From positions 42,701,542 through 42,765,541 of the forward strand of contig CM068583.1 of NCBI GenBank assembly GCA_035048485.1: a DNA stretch of 64,000 nucleotides. Direction: 5' to 3'. The translations under genes and the position numbers were made by a program. Each line of letters opens with the position of its first letter. The first letter of the stretch is position 1. The notes under the pieces are model-generated. The model was given only the letters and a program-made list of their open reading frames with translations. It did not search any database and was not told the origin of the DNA. This document shows, in pieces, positions 11,932 through 24,800 of the stretch. This DNA comes from Pteria penguin. Its lineage: Eukaryota; Mollusca; Bivalvia; Pterioida; Pteriidae.

Positions 11932-13596
11932 GAAGGTTCAAGTGAGCTATTGTGATCAATCGTTGTCCGTCGTATCCGTTGTTAACTTTTCACATTTTTG
12001 ACTTCTTCTTAAGAACTGCAGAACAGAATTCAGTGAAACTTGGTATGCATGAAGTACTCATGGTCCCCTACAAGTGGTGTTGTTTTTCGTCCAGATCCGT
12101 CAACAGGTGGCGCCACCACAGGCAAAAGTAGGTCACAGAGGGTACCCTCATTTAGCAAACTTCTTCTTCAGACTGGGGACATACAGAGACAAACCGAATA
12201 CATAGGAATGATCTAGAGGGATGTGTGAAGAAGTGTTATTATTTTTGGTTCCATTGGGAAATCAAATTTTTGACGGTTTTTCGACATTTTTTTGGACTTA
12301 TTAATTTCAATGCAGAAAAAAGTCATGTTTTTCAGTTAATTGATAATGATGAATTCTTTTGGCCTAATTTGATCATAATTATGGTAAGTAATATTATTGT
12401 GAAAGAATTTTGTCAATATCTTAATTTTTGGATTTTTTATGAATTTTTTAAGACTTAAGAGAAAAAAGGGGGGGGGGGGGTGGCCATTTTTCACATTTTC
12501 AACTTTTTCTGCAAAACTGTTTGAAGGATTTTCATAAATCTTGTTAGAAATAAATCACTTATGATCCCCTTCAAATTCTATAGTTTTCGTCCAGACTTCT
12601 TTACAGGTGGCGCCACCATAGTCAAAAGTAGGTCACAAAAGAGTACCCTCCTTTGACAATCTTCTTCTTCATACTGGCTGTATACAGAAACAATCAGAAT
12701 GCATAGAAATGATCTAGAGGGATGAGTGAAGAAGTCTTGTTATTTTGGTTCCCTTCCAAAATCAAATTTTAGAAATTTTTTCGACATTTTTTTTGGACTT
12801 GGTGATTTCAAGACATAAAAGTGTCATATTTCCTAGTTAATTGATAATGATGATTTTTAATGGACTATTTTTATCATAATTATGGTAAGGAATGTTATTT
12901 TGAAAGAATTTTGCCAATATCTCCATTTTTGGATTTTCTATGAATTCTTTAAAACTTCCAAATGAGGGTGTATAGGAACAATTCTTCACATGTTTAACTT
13001 CTGCTGTCATACCACATGAAAAATTTTAATGAAACATGGTATACATGAAGTACTATAGGTCCTTTATCAATTTTTACATTTCATCCAAATTGGTCAACAG
13101 ATGGTGCCACCATGTCTAAAAAAATATACCACTTGGTAATTAAAGTATGGAGAGTAGCGGTTCAAATCCCGCTGTGGTCAAATTTTTTTTTTTCATTTTT
13201 TTACACACTAAATAATTTTTTGGATGTTTCTCAACACTCATCATATGAAATTAGGCCATTTTAAGTTGGATCTGGACAATATTTGAAACAATTGTTGTTC
13301 ATGACCCAGACTTGAAATCAGTCAACAAAAGGCCCCACTGAAAGAAAATGACAAACTTATTGCCCTGAATCACATCTTGCAGAGACAGAGCAAATGCTTA
13401 ATATCAAAATCACCTGAATGAATGTGCAAAAAACTGTTTTTGTTTTTTATTCTGGCATATTTTCTGACATATTTTCAACATTTGTATTAACTTAGTCACA
13501 GTAATGCAAAAATAAATAATTCTTCCTTCCTGCATGACTTTAATCTAAATACATTGTACTCAGGTGAGCGATATAGGCCCATTTGGGCCTCTTGTT
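11932..13596 (+). repeat. Bivalve interspersed repeat, complete copy B (about 1.67 kb)
   Basis: This is the best delimited copy. The 5' end is agctcacctgagccgaaggt and the 3' end is gatataggcccatttgggcc then tcttgtt. The extreme ends form a short inverted match: agctcacctgag against the complement of ctcaggtgagc near 13558. Two internal modules each carry ggtggcgccacc (12104, 12606). A B-box-like ggttcaaatcccgc lies near 13160, and a G-run follows the first module. No transposase is present, so movement, if any, would be non-autonomous. Confidence 0.88.
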
Positions 13597-15013
13597 ATAA
13601 ATTTTATCACTGGAAGTTTTTAAAAATGTTCAACAGAAGGATAGTCAACAGTAACTTCATATTTGACATGCTGCATCCTTATAACATGTATATTAAAGTT
13701 TGTGTAAGTGAAGGTCTAAGTAAATTTATAAAGGGACATTAAGACAAGTATATTAAGGTATTGTAGTGTAGAGGTAATGTCATGTAAAGTTAAAACTTCA
13801 TAATATTTGTCTCTCTTTAAGAGGTCAGTCTAGCTCAGGTGATCATTTAGGTTCATGGTCTATTGTTTATTTTCTGTTATTGTTGGAATTATTAGTGTCT
13901 GTGATAATAAATATTTATATTTCTGACTCATGCAATCCATCCAGTGTAGTATGCTTGGATTTCCTTTTTGTTAATAAAGATTTACAAATATATTTTGGAG
14001 ATTTTTTTCTGTGAACGTACACAAGAAACTTAAGAAATGTAGCAAGATGAATTTGCTTTGGGTCTTCTTACAGTGACAATCCTTACATCAAATAAAACTG
14101 TGTAGAACTAAGGGTTAGAGTGAATCTCTCATTCATGTACAAGCATCTGTAATCATACTAAGTCATACATAGCATTTGAAAGGCCTTTACTTCCTTTTTG
14201 TGTTCCATAGAAAATGATTCACACCATTTGTAGCTGCTGGGAGCATCAGAAAGAGACTGGAAAAGAACCTAATAGTATACCACACATTCTTAGTGCAGGC
14301 ATATCTTATAATAGGAAAAGTGACAGAGCATTTACAAGTTGTTTTGTAGCTGTTAAAGTGTTTTATAAAGCCAAGGAAGTATATCATAATACAACAGCTA
14401 CAGTTTTATTGGAAAATATATGTTATATACCTTTATTGGTTACTATAAAGTTATGAAGAAACACAAACTGATGGATAGATTCCTCAATGTAATCAGATCC
14501 TCCCAGTAATTTGAACCTCAGTGAAAGCCTAGTCTCACACCTGACCAAACTCAAGTATGATAATTATATCCTTAGTTAAATAATACAAATCTGAAATTGG
14601 AAACAAAACTGCAATAATGCTCAGTTCTGCTTTGCCAGATGGACCATATCTATATGATGCCAAGCGCATCAATGTATGGCAAGCCATTTTAAAATGACCG
14701 TTTGAACATATTTTCTAAGTAGTTATGTCATCATTTTAATATCGGTGACTGACAATTTTTGTACTACAGAGTCAGTTTCATTTTGGAACCTAAATTGAAT
14801 TTATTTCTTTTCTACTCATTCTTTTTGCAACCTTTTTGGTCCTATACACAAAGCATTTGAGATACATTGTTGTTTGGAATCTGCTATCCTGCATTACATT
14901 ATCTCTACTCCTTACAGACAGTATAAATTTGTTTAAAAATTATTATTCAGTATACTACAGTATTTATTATTTTGAATGATACAAATTAAAGAATTTTGTG
15001 AATGATCTTTATG
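13597..15013. other. Unique AT-rich intergenic stretch
   Basis: No gene recognised. Several AATAAA strings occur (for example near 13905 and 13974) and could serve a long 3' UTR of the upstream RRM gene, but nothing fixes the cleavage site. The 80-residue open frame at 14214-14456 has no recognised domain. Confidence 0.35.
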
Positions 15014-15425
15014 CCCCCAGATCGATAGATTGGGGGCATATTGTTTTTGTCCTGTCAGTTTTTTGTTTGTCCGTCTGTTGTCAACTTTAACCTTGGCTAT
15101 AACTTTTGAACCGTGAGGGATAGAGACTTCATATTTGACATGCATACTCAACTAATAAAGCCCTTTCAAATGACACCAAGGTCGGTGACCTTTTGACCTT
15201 TACCTTCATACAAAAAAAATTACTTTGTGGACTTGGGGCTATGACTTTTGAACCGTGAGGGATAGAGACTTCATATTTGACATGTGTATTCACCTAATAA
15301 AGCCCTTTCAAATGACACAAAGGTTGATGACCTTTTTACCTTGACAGTGACCTTCATGCTAAAAATAACTTTTTGGACTTTGGTGTTGCAAGGGGCATTA
15401 GTGTCTCATAAACACTGCTTGTTGT
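15014..15425 (+). repeat. Mollusc repeat with GGGGGCAT hairpin start
   Basis: It starts with a hairpin, atgccccc-agatcgatagat-tgggggcat. A duplicated unit of roughly 125-165 bp follows (cttttgaaccgtgagggata, gagacttcatatttgacatg, taataaagccctttcaaatg). It ends ttgcaaggggcattagtgtc, tcataaacactgcttgtt. Such repeats with multiple tgacctt strings are common in bivalves. No coding capacity. Confidence 0.75.
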
Positions 15426-15768
15426 TTATAATGTTGAATCCCTTTATTTTTTAAATAAGCATATGAGCAATAACAATTGGTTGAAAATAATATAAAATAT
15501 TTCTGCCCTTGGCCTGCTGGCAGTATCTTCTAGAATATTAAGTCAAAGATCTATAGATACGCATAAATACATTTTTGAGACAGGTACAATATCAAAAATT
15601 CATTTCAGGGAGACAACGTGGCAAATCATTGCACTGCAAACAATATGTAATATGCAAAACAACATTCATATACATATTCCATTAATTCCCATAAAAATAA
15701 TAGAATAATTTACTATATCCAAAGCACTGGAGGGAAACCTGAAAGATATTGTCTTTAAAATAATCCTG

Positions 15769-15774
15769 TTTATT
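15769..15774 (-). promoter_or_regulatory. Candidate polyadenylation signal of the EF-hand gene
   Basis: AATAAA on the minus strand, about 70 bp past the stop codon at 15845-15847. It is the first canonical hexamer downstream. The placement would give a short 3' UTR, and other signals further on cannot be excluded. Confidence 0.35.
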
Positions 15775-15844
15775 CTGAGCTTGGTGAATGGATTATGAGG
15801 TTATATACCCTGTACATATCAGTCAATTTACAGAAACATCCCAG

Positions 15845-18800
15845 TTAATCATTAAAGTCCAGTTTTCCATTGATAAAGTTGCCTAGTGCACCTGGGTCAT
15901 CTGACCTGTAGTAATCTGTACACAACTCCTTAAAGTAATCAAAATCCACTTTCTTCTCATTGTTCTGAAATAGAAAATTCAGCTCTCTATATTATAGTTA
16001 AGTTAAAAGAAACTTTTGAGCTTAGATACAGGGTCAAGAGAACTATTGTGTTGATACTACTCCCAAAGTTCTGTATAATGTTCCACATTTTCAACTTCTT
16101 TTCTAGAAGCATTTTGCCAGACTGTGATCTTTATTTCATATTTGATACTGGAAGGGGATATGTTTGTGTTTAAATTGTGACAAATGTAAAGTATAAAGGT
16201 TTTTAGGGAATGCCTTCTCCAAAATATCCTTATCATAATCAAAATACCTGAGAGAACATGAGAAAGGCGTTTTTGGCATCTTTAGGTGGTACTCCAAAAT
16301 CTGAAAGGACATATTCAAACTCGTCAGCATCTACTAGACCATCTCCTGTAGTAAAAGAAAATTATGTAAAGTTTTAAATTATCTCTATCTAATATAACCG
16401 ATGAAATAAAGATCTCTACCTAAAATTCTATTCTGTAGTAAACACAGTCTCTTCTATGCAATCCATAAAAGAGCAATGAAATCATCAGATTGTAATACCA
16501 TTCCTAGTATACAGAGTAATTCATTGTGTATATACTATTGTATTAAAAATACTGAGACTGTGGCATTACCAAGGTATATTTAATCAATGAATGAGACTTT
16601 TGAAATTACTGAACTATGTTTAATTAATGAATGAGACTGCACAATCACTGAGGTATGTTTAATCAATAAATGATACTATGAAAGTACATTTAATCGATGA
16701 ATGAGACTGTGACATCACTGAGGTGTGCTTAATCAATGAATGAGTCTATGACATCACTGAGGTATTTTTAATCAATGAATAAGACTGTCATCACTGAAGT
16801 GTGTTTAATCAGTTAATGAGACTGTGACATTACTGAGGTATGTTTAATCAATGAATGAGACTGTGACGTATCTGAGGTATGTTTAATTAATAATGAGACT
16901 ATGAAATCACTTAATTATATTTAATCAATGAATGAGACTGTGACATCACTGAGGTGTGTTTAATCAATGAATGAGACTGTGATATCATTGAGGTATGTTT
17001 AATCAATGCATGAGACTGTGACATCACTGAGGTATGTTTAATTAATGCATGAGACTGTGACATCACTGGGGTATGTTTAATCAATGCATGAGACTGTGAC
17101 ATCACTGAGGTATGTTTAATCAATGCATGAGACTGTGACATCACTGAGGTATGTTTAATCAATGAATGAGACTGTAACACCCATGAGATATGTTTAAAGA
17201 GTAAATGAGACTGTGACATAACTGATGTATGTTTAATCAATGAACAAGACTGTGACATCACTAAGATATGTTTAATCAATGCATGAGACTGTGATATCAC
17301 TTAGGCATGTTTAATCAATGAATGAGACTGTAACACCCATGAGATATGTTTAAAGAGTAAATGAGACTGTGACATAACTGATGTATGTTTAATCAATGAA
17401 TAAGACTGTGATATCACTGAGGTATGTTTAATCAATGCATGAGACTGTGACATTACTGAGGTATGTTAAATCAATGAACAAGACCATGACATCACTGAGG
17501 TATGTTTAATCAATGCATGAGACTGTGACATCACTGAAGTATGTTTAATCAATGAACAAGACTGTGACATCACCTAGGTGTGTTTAATCAATGAATGAGA
17601 CTGTGGCATCACTGAGGTATGTTTAATTAATGCATGAGACTGTTATATCACTGAAGTATGTTTAATTAATGCATGAAACTGTGATATCACTGAGGCATGC
17701 CTAGGAATAACTTACGCTCTTTCGAGGTGAGTTTCTATGAATGTGTTTATTTTTTAAACGTTTCCAGTAGACTCTTGTGAGTTAGAGTAATTTTTATCTA
17801 CCTGTTCTGTCTAATAGGTTGAATTTATACTTTATGTATTGTTCTAGCCAGTCTGGTAGCTTCCTCTCTCCAGGCACAGGATCCTCTTTCTTTTCCTCTT
17901 TGATACAGTGCTCATTGAACTGTTCCCACATGCGTAGCTGTAAAGTTATTTACATTTTCTTTAAATACCTTTTCTGACATAATTACTGATTTAATTCCCA
18001 AAGAGTTTGAATATTTGCACTCGCCTAAGAGTAGTCTCAAACTTATTTTTCTTTATAAAGCAGAGAAACAATATGGCAACAGATTGGGGTATAATATCAG
18101 TTCATCAAATACAGTTTACATGTAAAAACAAACCTGTTGTTTAGATTTACCAGAAACATCCCACTTGTTTAAAGTAATTTACCCATCTCCTATATATTTT
18201 AAAGAATGACCTTAAACAACTGCCAAAAACTTTCTATTCCTCTATCACCAGATACTAATACTTTTATGTTTTGTCTGTCCTTACGTCATCTCCTCTTTCT
18301 GTCAAACAATTGTTTTCTTGACTATATCTTGTATCCTATCCAAGGCAAATTTTGATTGATCATACTTGTCAAAAGGGAAAGAAGTATATTTATTTTAGAT
18401 TCAATGAGTAAAATGTCAAAGTCAATACTGATAAAACACAGATTACAATAATTGGTTTCTGGATGATAAATCAAATTTCTTGCATCCTGTCCAAAATAGA
18501 TTTGGATATATGAATAGGTATCAAAAAGGGAAATATGCTTATTAATGTCGGGGTCAGTAGGTCAAAAGTCGCCACTGGTAAAAATAGACTGAACTTTATC
18601 ATTATTTTTTTATTGCATTAAATTTCATCAAACGGAGAGGATGCCTATTCACTCGAGGGTCAGTAGGTCAAAGGTCATTGATGACAATCTTTTGGAGTTA
18701 TGACCCATTAAACTTAAAACGTTAGCTATGGAATCTTTGCTGCTGTTATAAAATAAGCCAAAAGTGGGGGCATATGTTTAGAAACATGCTCTAGTTTCCT

Positions 18801-21800
18801 CAGTTTTCTTTTTGTTTACTTTCTTATACTTTTCAGAACGTTGATATATTGCTTGTTTATATTAACCTTTTGAGATACCTTGGGTTGCAACACATACTCA
18901 ATTTACCATATACATGTATTCATTCAGTCGGAAGAACATTTATTCGTAGATAGTTATGTATATAACATTTGGCAATGTGCAAGCTTGCACCACACATAGA
19001 GGCTTTTAAATTATTACTAACATTAGTGCTAAAGGTATCCATGTTAGCATTTAGAAATTCGGCGATGTCACCTTTACCTTTTCGATCCAATACTGACAAG
19101 CACTCGGGTGATATAACCAAATGGTTCCCAATACTGTATTACATTTAGCTTTTATAAAGTTATGGACATGATTTAAGTTATGAATATGTAAAAGATCGTC
19201 AGTCAATGTCTTGAAATTCGTGTTTGAATAAATCGTACAAAAAGTGTCCAGTAACCGGTGCTATATCATTATAGCACTAACAACATTAGAATAGGGATGA
19301 ATAACACTCAAGACAAGCAGTCCATGTGGAACAGTTTCAAGCTTCATGCAGCATGGGTATAAGAAAAAATGTGTTTCGGCATTTCTATCAAAGAAATATT
19401 CAGGCCTTAATTACTGATGTTTCATATCGATATGTGTTAAGTCAACCAACATTAGTAATAAAATTTCCATCGTTCTTTTAAACTGTCGAGACTGTTTCTA
19501 TAAGTAAGCTTACCCACTCATCTGATGTGACAAGTCCGTCATTGTTTATGTCTGCGTCGTCTTGTAATTTCCGCCATATGGTCACAAAAAGTTCATGTGT
19601 CTGAATAAATTTGTCCTCTCCTGGTTTCCAGCCACTCAGATCACATATTTTCTACAAAATTATACACAAAAGAAATAATTTTCACTTAGTTTTGATTTAA
19701 AATGTATATGAGAAAATATTAGAGTAAAAACACTTGAAGTTTTAATGGGTACTATTTATACATGTAAAGATACGGAAAAAAACCCAAACATACAAACAAA
19801 CAATCCAAAAAAAAAAAAAAAAATAATAAATAAATAAAAAGATAAAAACTACAAAGCCGTATTCGTGCCATTTTAAAGAAGAAAACAATTTTTTTTTATC
19901 TCGTTCGAACGAGAAACTTTCTCGTTTGAACGAGAAACAAATCTTGTTCGAACGAGAAACTTTCTCGTTCCAAAGAGAAATTATCTCGTTCGAACCAGAA
20001 AAAAGTTTTTCGTTCGAACGAGAAAATTATCTTGTTCGAACGAGAAAGTATCTCGTTTAAAGGAGAAAGTTATCTCGTTAGAACGAGAAAAAAATCTTGT
20101 TCGAACGAGAAACTATTACACATGAATTAAGGTGTTTGGTTATTTAAAAAAGGATATGATTAGGAATCATTTCAATTGATACAAACAGTGATACATTTAT
20201 ATATGCATAATTGCATATACTTTAACTTAAAATTCAAATAAATCTAGATCAACTTTACACTTACAAACACAATGTACATATGCATATTTATTCTAAAATA
20301 CACAGCTTATCAATAGAAGGGAAATACTTAAATAATATAAGTTAAAGTATAATTTAATACACTGCGAAGAAGAACATGAATGCGAGGGGGGAAAAGTTTT
20401 ATCCCATTGGGGATATTCTGCCCTCCTCTTGTAATTAAAAGTAATATAATAGCTATTTATTATGATTTATAAATTTCAGAATTGAAATATAAACTGAATG
20501 GTACTTACTGTTATATAGTGAAACACATATAACCAAGCATTATTTCATTAATAATTACTATTAATTGGTGAGGTTACTAAGCCAAATTAGTTTGATTCCA
20601 GTGGCTTAAAGCATAAATAGAAAAGGTAGGAGATGAGGTTCCAAATCAAATGTTACAAACATACTTTAGATCTGCCATTTGATTGACTGAAATAATTCGT
20701 ATAATGTATTTCAACTAAATTTAGGCTAAGCACGACCAAATGCAGCTCTTGCTTACGTAGTTATTTAAACGATCAAACATCCGCTACTAAAGAAATCGTC
20801 AGAAAATATCAAAAGATTTATTGATGTACAATGTTCCATTTCTTTTTATCCGTTAATAATACTTACACTGCAGACTATAGTGTATGATAGTTTCTCGTTC
20901 AAACGAGGAAATTGTCTCGTTCGAACAAGATAATTTCTCGTCCGAGCGAGATAACTTTCTCGTTTAAACGAGATCAAAATATTTTTTCTTCTTTACAATG
21001 GCATGAAAACGCTTTCGTAAAAAAACCCCAAATGAACAAACAAAGAAACAAAAACAAACAAAATAAAAGTCTCTAAAACAAAAACTTCAAGTGATTTTCA
21101 AAAAACCATTTTTTGAATCAATGGCGAGAATTTTGGTAGTCATTAGCTTATACGGAGAAGTACATTTTTATTTCTCGACCATATATCTAAATCTGCTCGC
21201 AAAACACTTACTTTTCTTGCGAGGTCGAAGTCTTTCCATTCTAGTTTACCATCTTTGTTAAGATCTATAATCAGAGAAATGGAGAGGATTGTAGTGTTTG
21301 CAAAGCAATATTCAGCTTATTTCCATACTTTCAGTGGATTCTTTGCTGTTTGGTTAATATTGTAATTGGCTTTAAGATCTTTGATTGTGGTCTGCAATCC
21401 GAAACATACATGCACTGCCCTTTTTGTCTGATTATCAATGGTGCACTATAAGACTCGTAAAGAAGAGACAGTCGTATACCCTTTGTTGCGAGTGTTTTGG
21501 ACAATGTTGCAAAATTGTTGCAGGAATTTAGCACAATGGTCCAAATTTGTTGCAAGTATTTTGGAAAAGGACTTTGGTAAAAGACTATAAATCTTTTGAT
21601 ATCTATTAACCTACATTAAATGAGACATGTATGATTATTAAACACACACACAAAAGCGAAAAGAACGACTATTTAGATGCATGCATTCTTATCTTAAAGT
21701 ACATGTAGTAAGGGGCAATCATCTGAATCCTCTGTTATCTTTACTTCATTAGCAGAAGAGTCTATTATAATGAAAGTTTTTGACGCCGTTATTGTTCCTT

Positions 21801-24800
21801 ATCTGAATAGCTAGGATTTCAGTTACAAATATAAAGATTATCGCTAAGGACAGCCATGACGAGACATAGTAATGCATTACATGTTTTTGAGATTCGTTCG
21901 TTGTTCTTAAGTCTGAATATTAGTTTCTCGTAGAAGGTGTTCATCCAATTTATAAAGTTTTCCCCAAATTTCCATTTAACGGATCAAACGAGTTTGACAA
22001 CACGAAAAAGCAGTACATGTACTTGGTCCACTTCATTACTGTCACAATACTCTTGAATACCCACTAGCCTGGATTTATCCCTATAAAACGCCCATTAATA
22101 CAGACTAATCATTGATATAAGACTACCCGAAGCAACGCCGAGTAAATGGTATGGGATATTTTCTCCCCCCAAAATCTTCATAGAACTCAGGGAGGGAGAG
22201 ATCATCTATTCTGGAGCATTGGTTTTCATGTAAAAAGTACCTTCTTACGGTCCTTGATGGATTAGAAAGATCATAATAATGTTTCATTATACCCGGGCAG
22301 TATATCTTTAAAACTAACATAGGATAAGAAATTTCATTTTCCTATATTTTCAAAATCATACAATTTCTCGTAGAATTAGCTCATTTTATTTAGAGCATTA
22401 AAACTATGGAAAGCGCATTAAAAGATATCCATATATTCTGCAAAGAGTCTGAAATGAAACTAAGGATAATGCATTACACATGTACACGCACCTTAGGAGT
22501 ATAACTACAAGTTTAGGCGGGAAGATCGCCACATTCAACTCTTCAGCATAGAAAGAAAATGATTCACTTTCGGCATATTTTGTTTTTTTTAAATCTCATA
22601 TCATTATTTACAAAGAAATAGTTACAGAAATAGTAAAAATTGTTATAAACTGGTTAGTTTTAACCGAAATAATGAGACCTGAATGGGCGGTCTTTTAGCC
22701 CTAACCCGACAACTGAAAATGACAAATTAGCATCGACTAGTGTTGTAACTATTATCGCCGACATCTTTGTTATTACCTTCCGATTTCGATCAATCGATTA
22801 AGACTTTCATAATCGATTATAATAGGAAATTTACAGTGATGTAAACTATTTTTTAAACTTTGCTCAAAGTAAATAACAGAGAAGTACCGAAGGATTAACC
22901 GGCCACATCTCCAATTTCATGGAACTAAAGGACAATACCGTGAACAATGTCATATTCTGACAAATGCGAATCCCAATTAAAATGAGACGAGACCAGGTAT
23001 CGCGAAGATATTTCGTTTGTTTTTACAGAAACAGAGTATAATATCGTTAATTTGTTGCTACTGGTCTCATAATTTTGTTTAAGCTTTTCTTATATTCTTG
23101 TAATTTTCCTCTCTATACACGCAATATATGTTTGAATCTTATTGTTTATTACAAAGTGGGAAAATATCCCTTTGATTCTATGTGTATGCTGTAATTTGTA
23201 ATCCGTATAGCCATACAGGAGTATTGCCTTCTCTGTGTCTATCTACTGTAGAAAATATTTGACAATCTAATTTGAAAGCTAAAATCCTAGAAAAACCGAT
23301 TAATCAAAATAATCGATTAATATTCACTTAGATTATAAACCGATAATCGATTATAAAATTCTTCCGATTATACAACACTAGGCAATCGAGCCGGGTAGGG
23401 GTACATTATTGTGGTTACCTCGGTATTGTTATTTTGGTTGTACCTTTGGTGAAATTTGTCATACAGCTGAGTCAGATCTGATTATTTAATAAATCTTTGT
23501 GCTTCAAGTTCGTCCCAAAATACTAAAAAATCCTAGGTTTTTTTTACATTTTGCTAAAATCATAAAAAGTTAAAATCAATTCAATGGAGGGTGTGGGAAA
23601 ATCCTAAAATTGTTATAAATTTTAGACCAAAATCCTATTTTTTTGTTAATGACTGATCGATAAGCTCAAATTTTGTCAGAGATATTGATATTATTAAAGG
23701 CACTATACAAATGTGATTGTAAATTCTATAATTGAATTGATATAAAGTTGTTCTCAGTTTCCATTTCCAGAGCTCTCACCCCATTTACATGTATCATATC
23801 TGTTGATGGCCTGCATTATGGGAGCAAACATGAGGGTGCTACAGTAAGATGACAATGGTAAGTATTTGGTAACAAAACACATTCCCAAAAAGGTTATCTG
23901 AGGGATCTTTGCTTGCTACTGTCATGCAGATCTAATGCTTGGTAAGTTACAGCCAGCAATCTAGAATAACCATTGCTTCCTACTTGCTTGGATGCTACTT
24001 GAAAATGTTGACAGCAACTGAAAGCATTTGAGGAAGGTATTGGTTGTGCAGGAATATATTATAATAACAAAAAAGTATTATTTGGATTTCAGGAATCTGA
24101 GAATATAGATATATATAGCATACAATTTACATGGGAGCTATTTAAGACAGCAACTATGCCTCGAAGACAAACAAAATTTTGTTTAAGTTGGTTGAATGAG
24201 AAAGACTCAGAGGGTTTACTAGTTGGAAAATGGTGCAAGGAAGACACAGTAAACACAAGAGGATATTGTACTCTTTGTAACAAATCATTTTTGATTAATA
24301 ATTCGGGATATAAGCAAGTGTCCATGCACTCCAAAGGCTCTAAACATCGTGCATTTACCAAAGCAAGATTTGGAATGCCCAACAACACCTGAAAGCAATT
24401 GCTCAAACTGAATCTCAAACTGAATCAACATTAGCCTCATCTTCTTCTGGTATACAACATAAGACTTCTGCCAGTAGCTTAATAGGGATTGATCCAAGTA
24501 TCAAAGATCAAGTTTCCACATCCGAAATTCTCTGGGCCATGAAAGTTGCACAAAGCAACATACCTTATGCAGCATGTGATGGCTTACCACATCTTTTCAC
24601 GAGAATGTTCCCAGGAAGTGTAATTGCAGAGAATTTTACCATGAATAGGACAAAGATTTCTTATCTAATGTCGGAAGGACTTGGTCAGTACTTTAGGAAA
24701 ATTTTATGTAATGTGTTTGGAGGATCAGATGTCCCTGCTTGTTTTGCAATTTGATGAAACCGGAAACAGTCAGATGAAAAAACAAAAAAAAAAACAAAAA

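Noticed and set aside
16911..17300. 129-residue Ser/His-rich frame in the sense strand of the EF-hand gene
   Set aside because: It is the 39-bp satellite inside an intron. The flanking EF-hand exons join perfectly without it.
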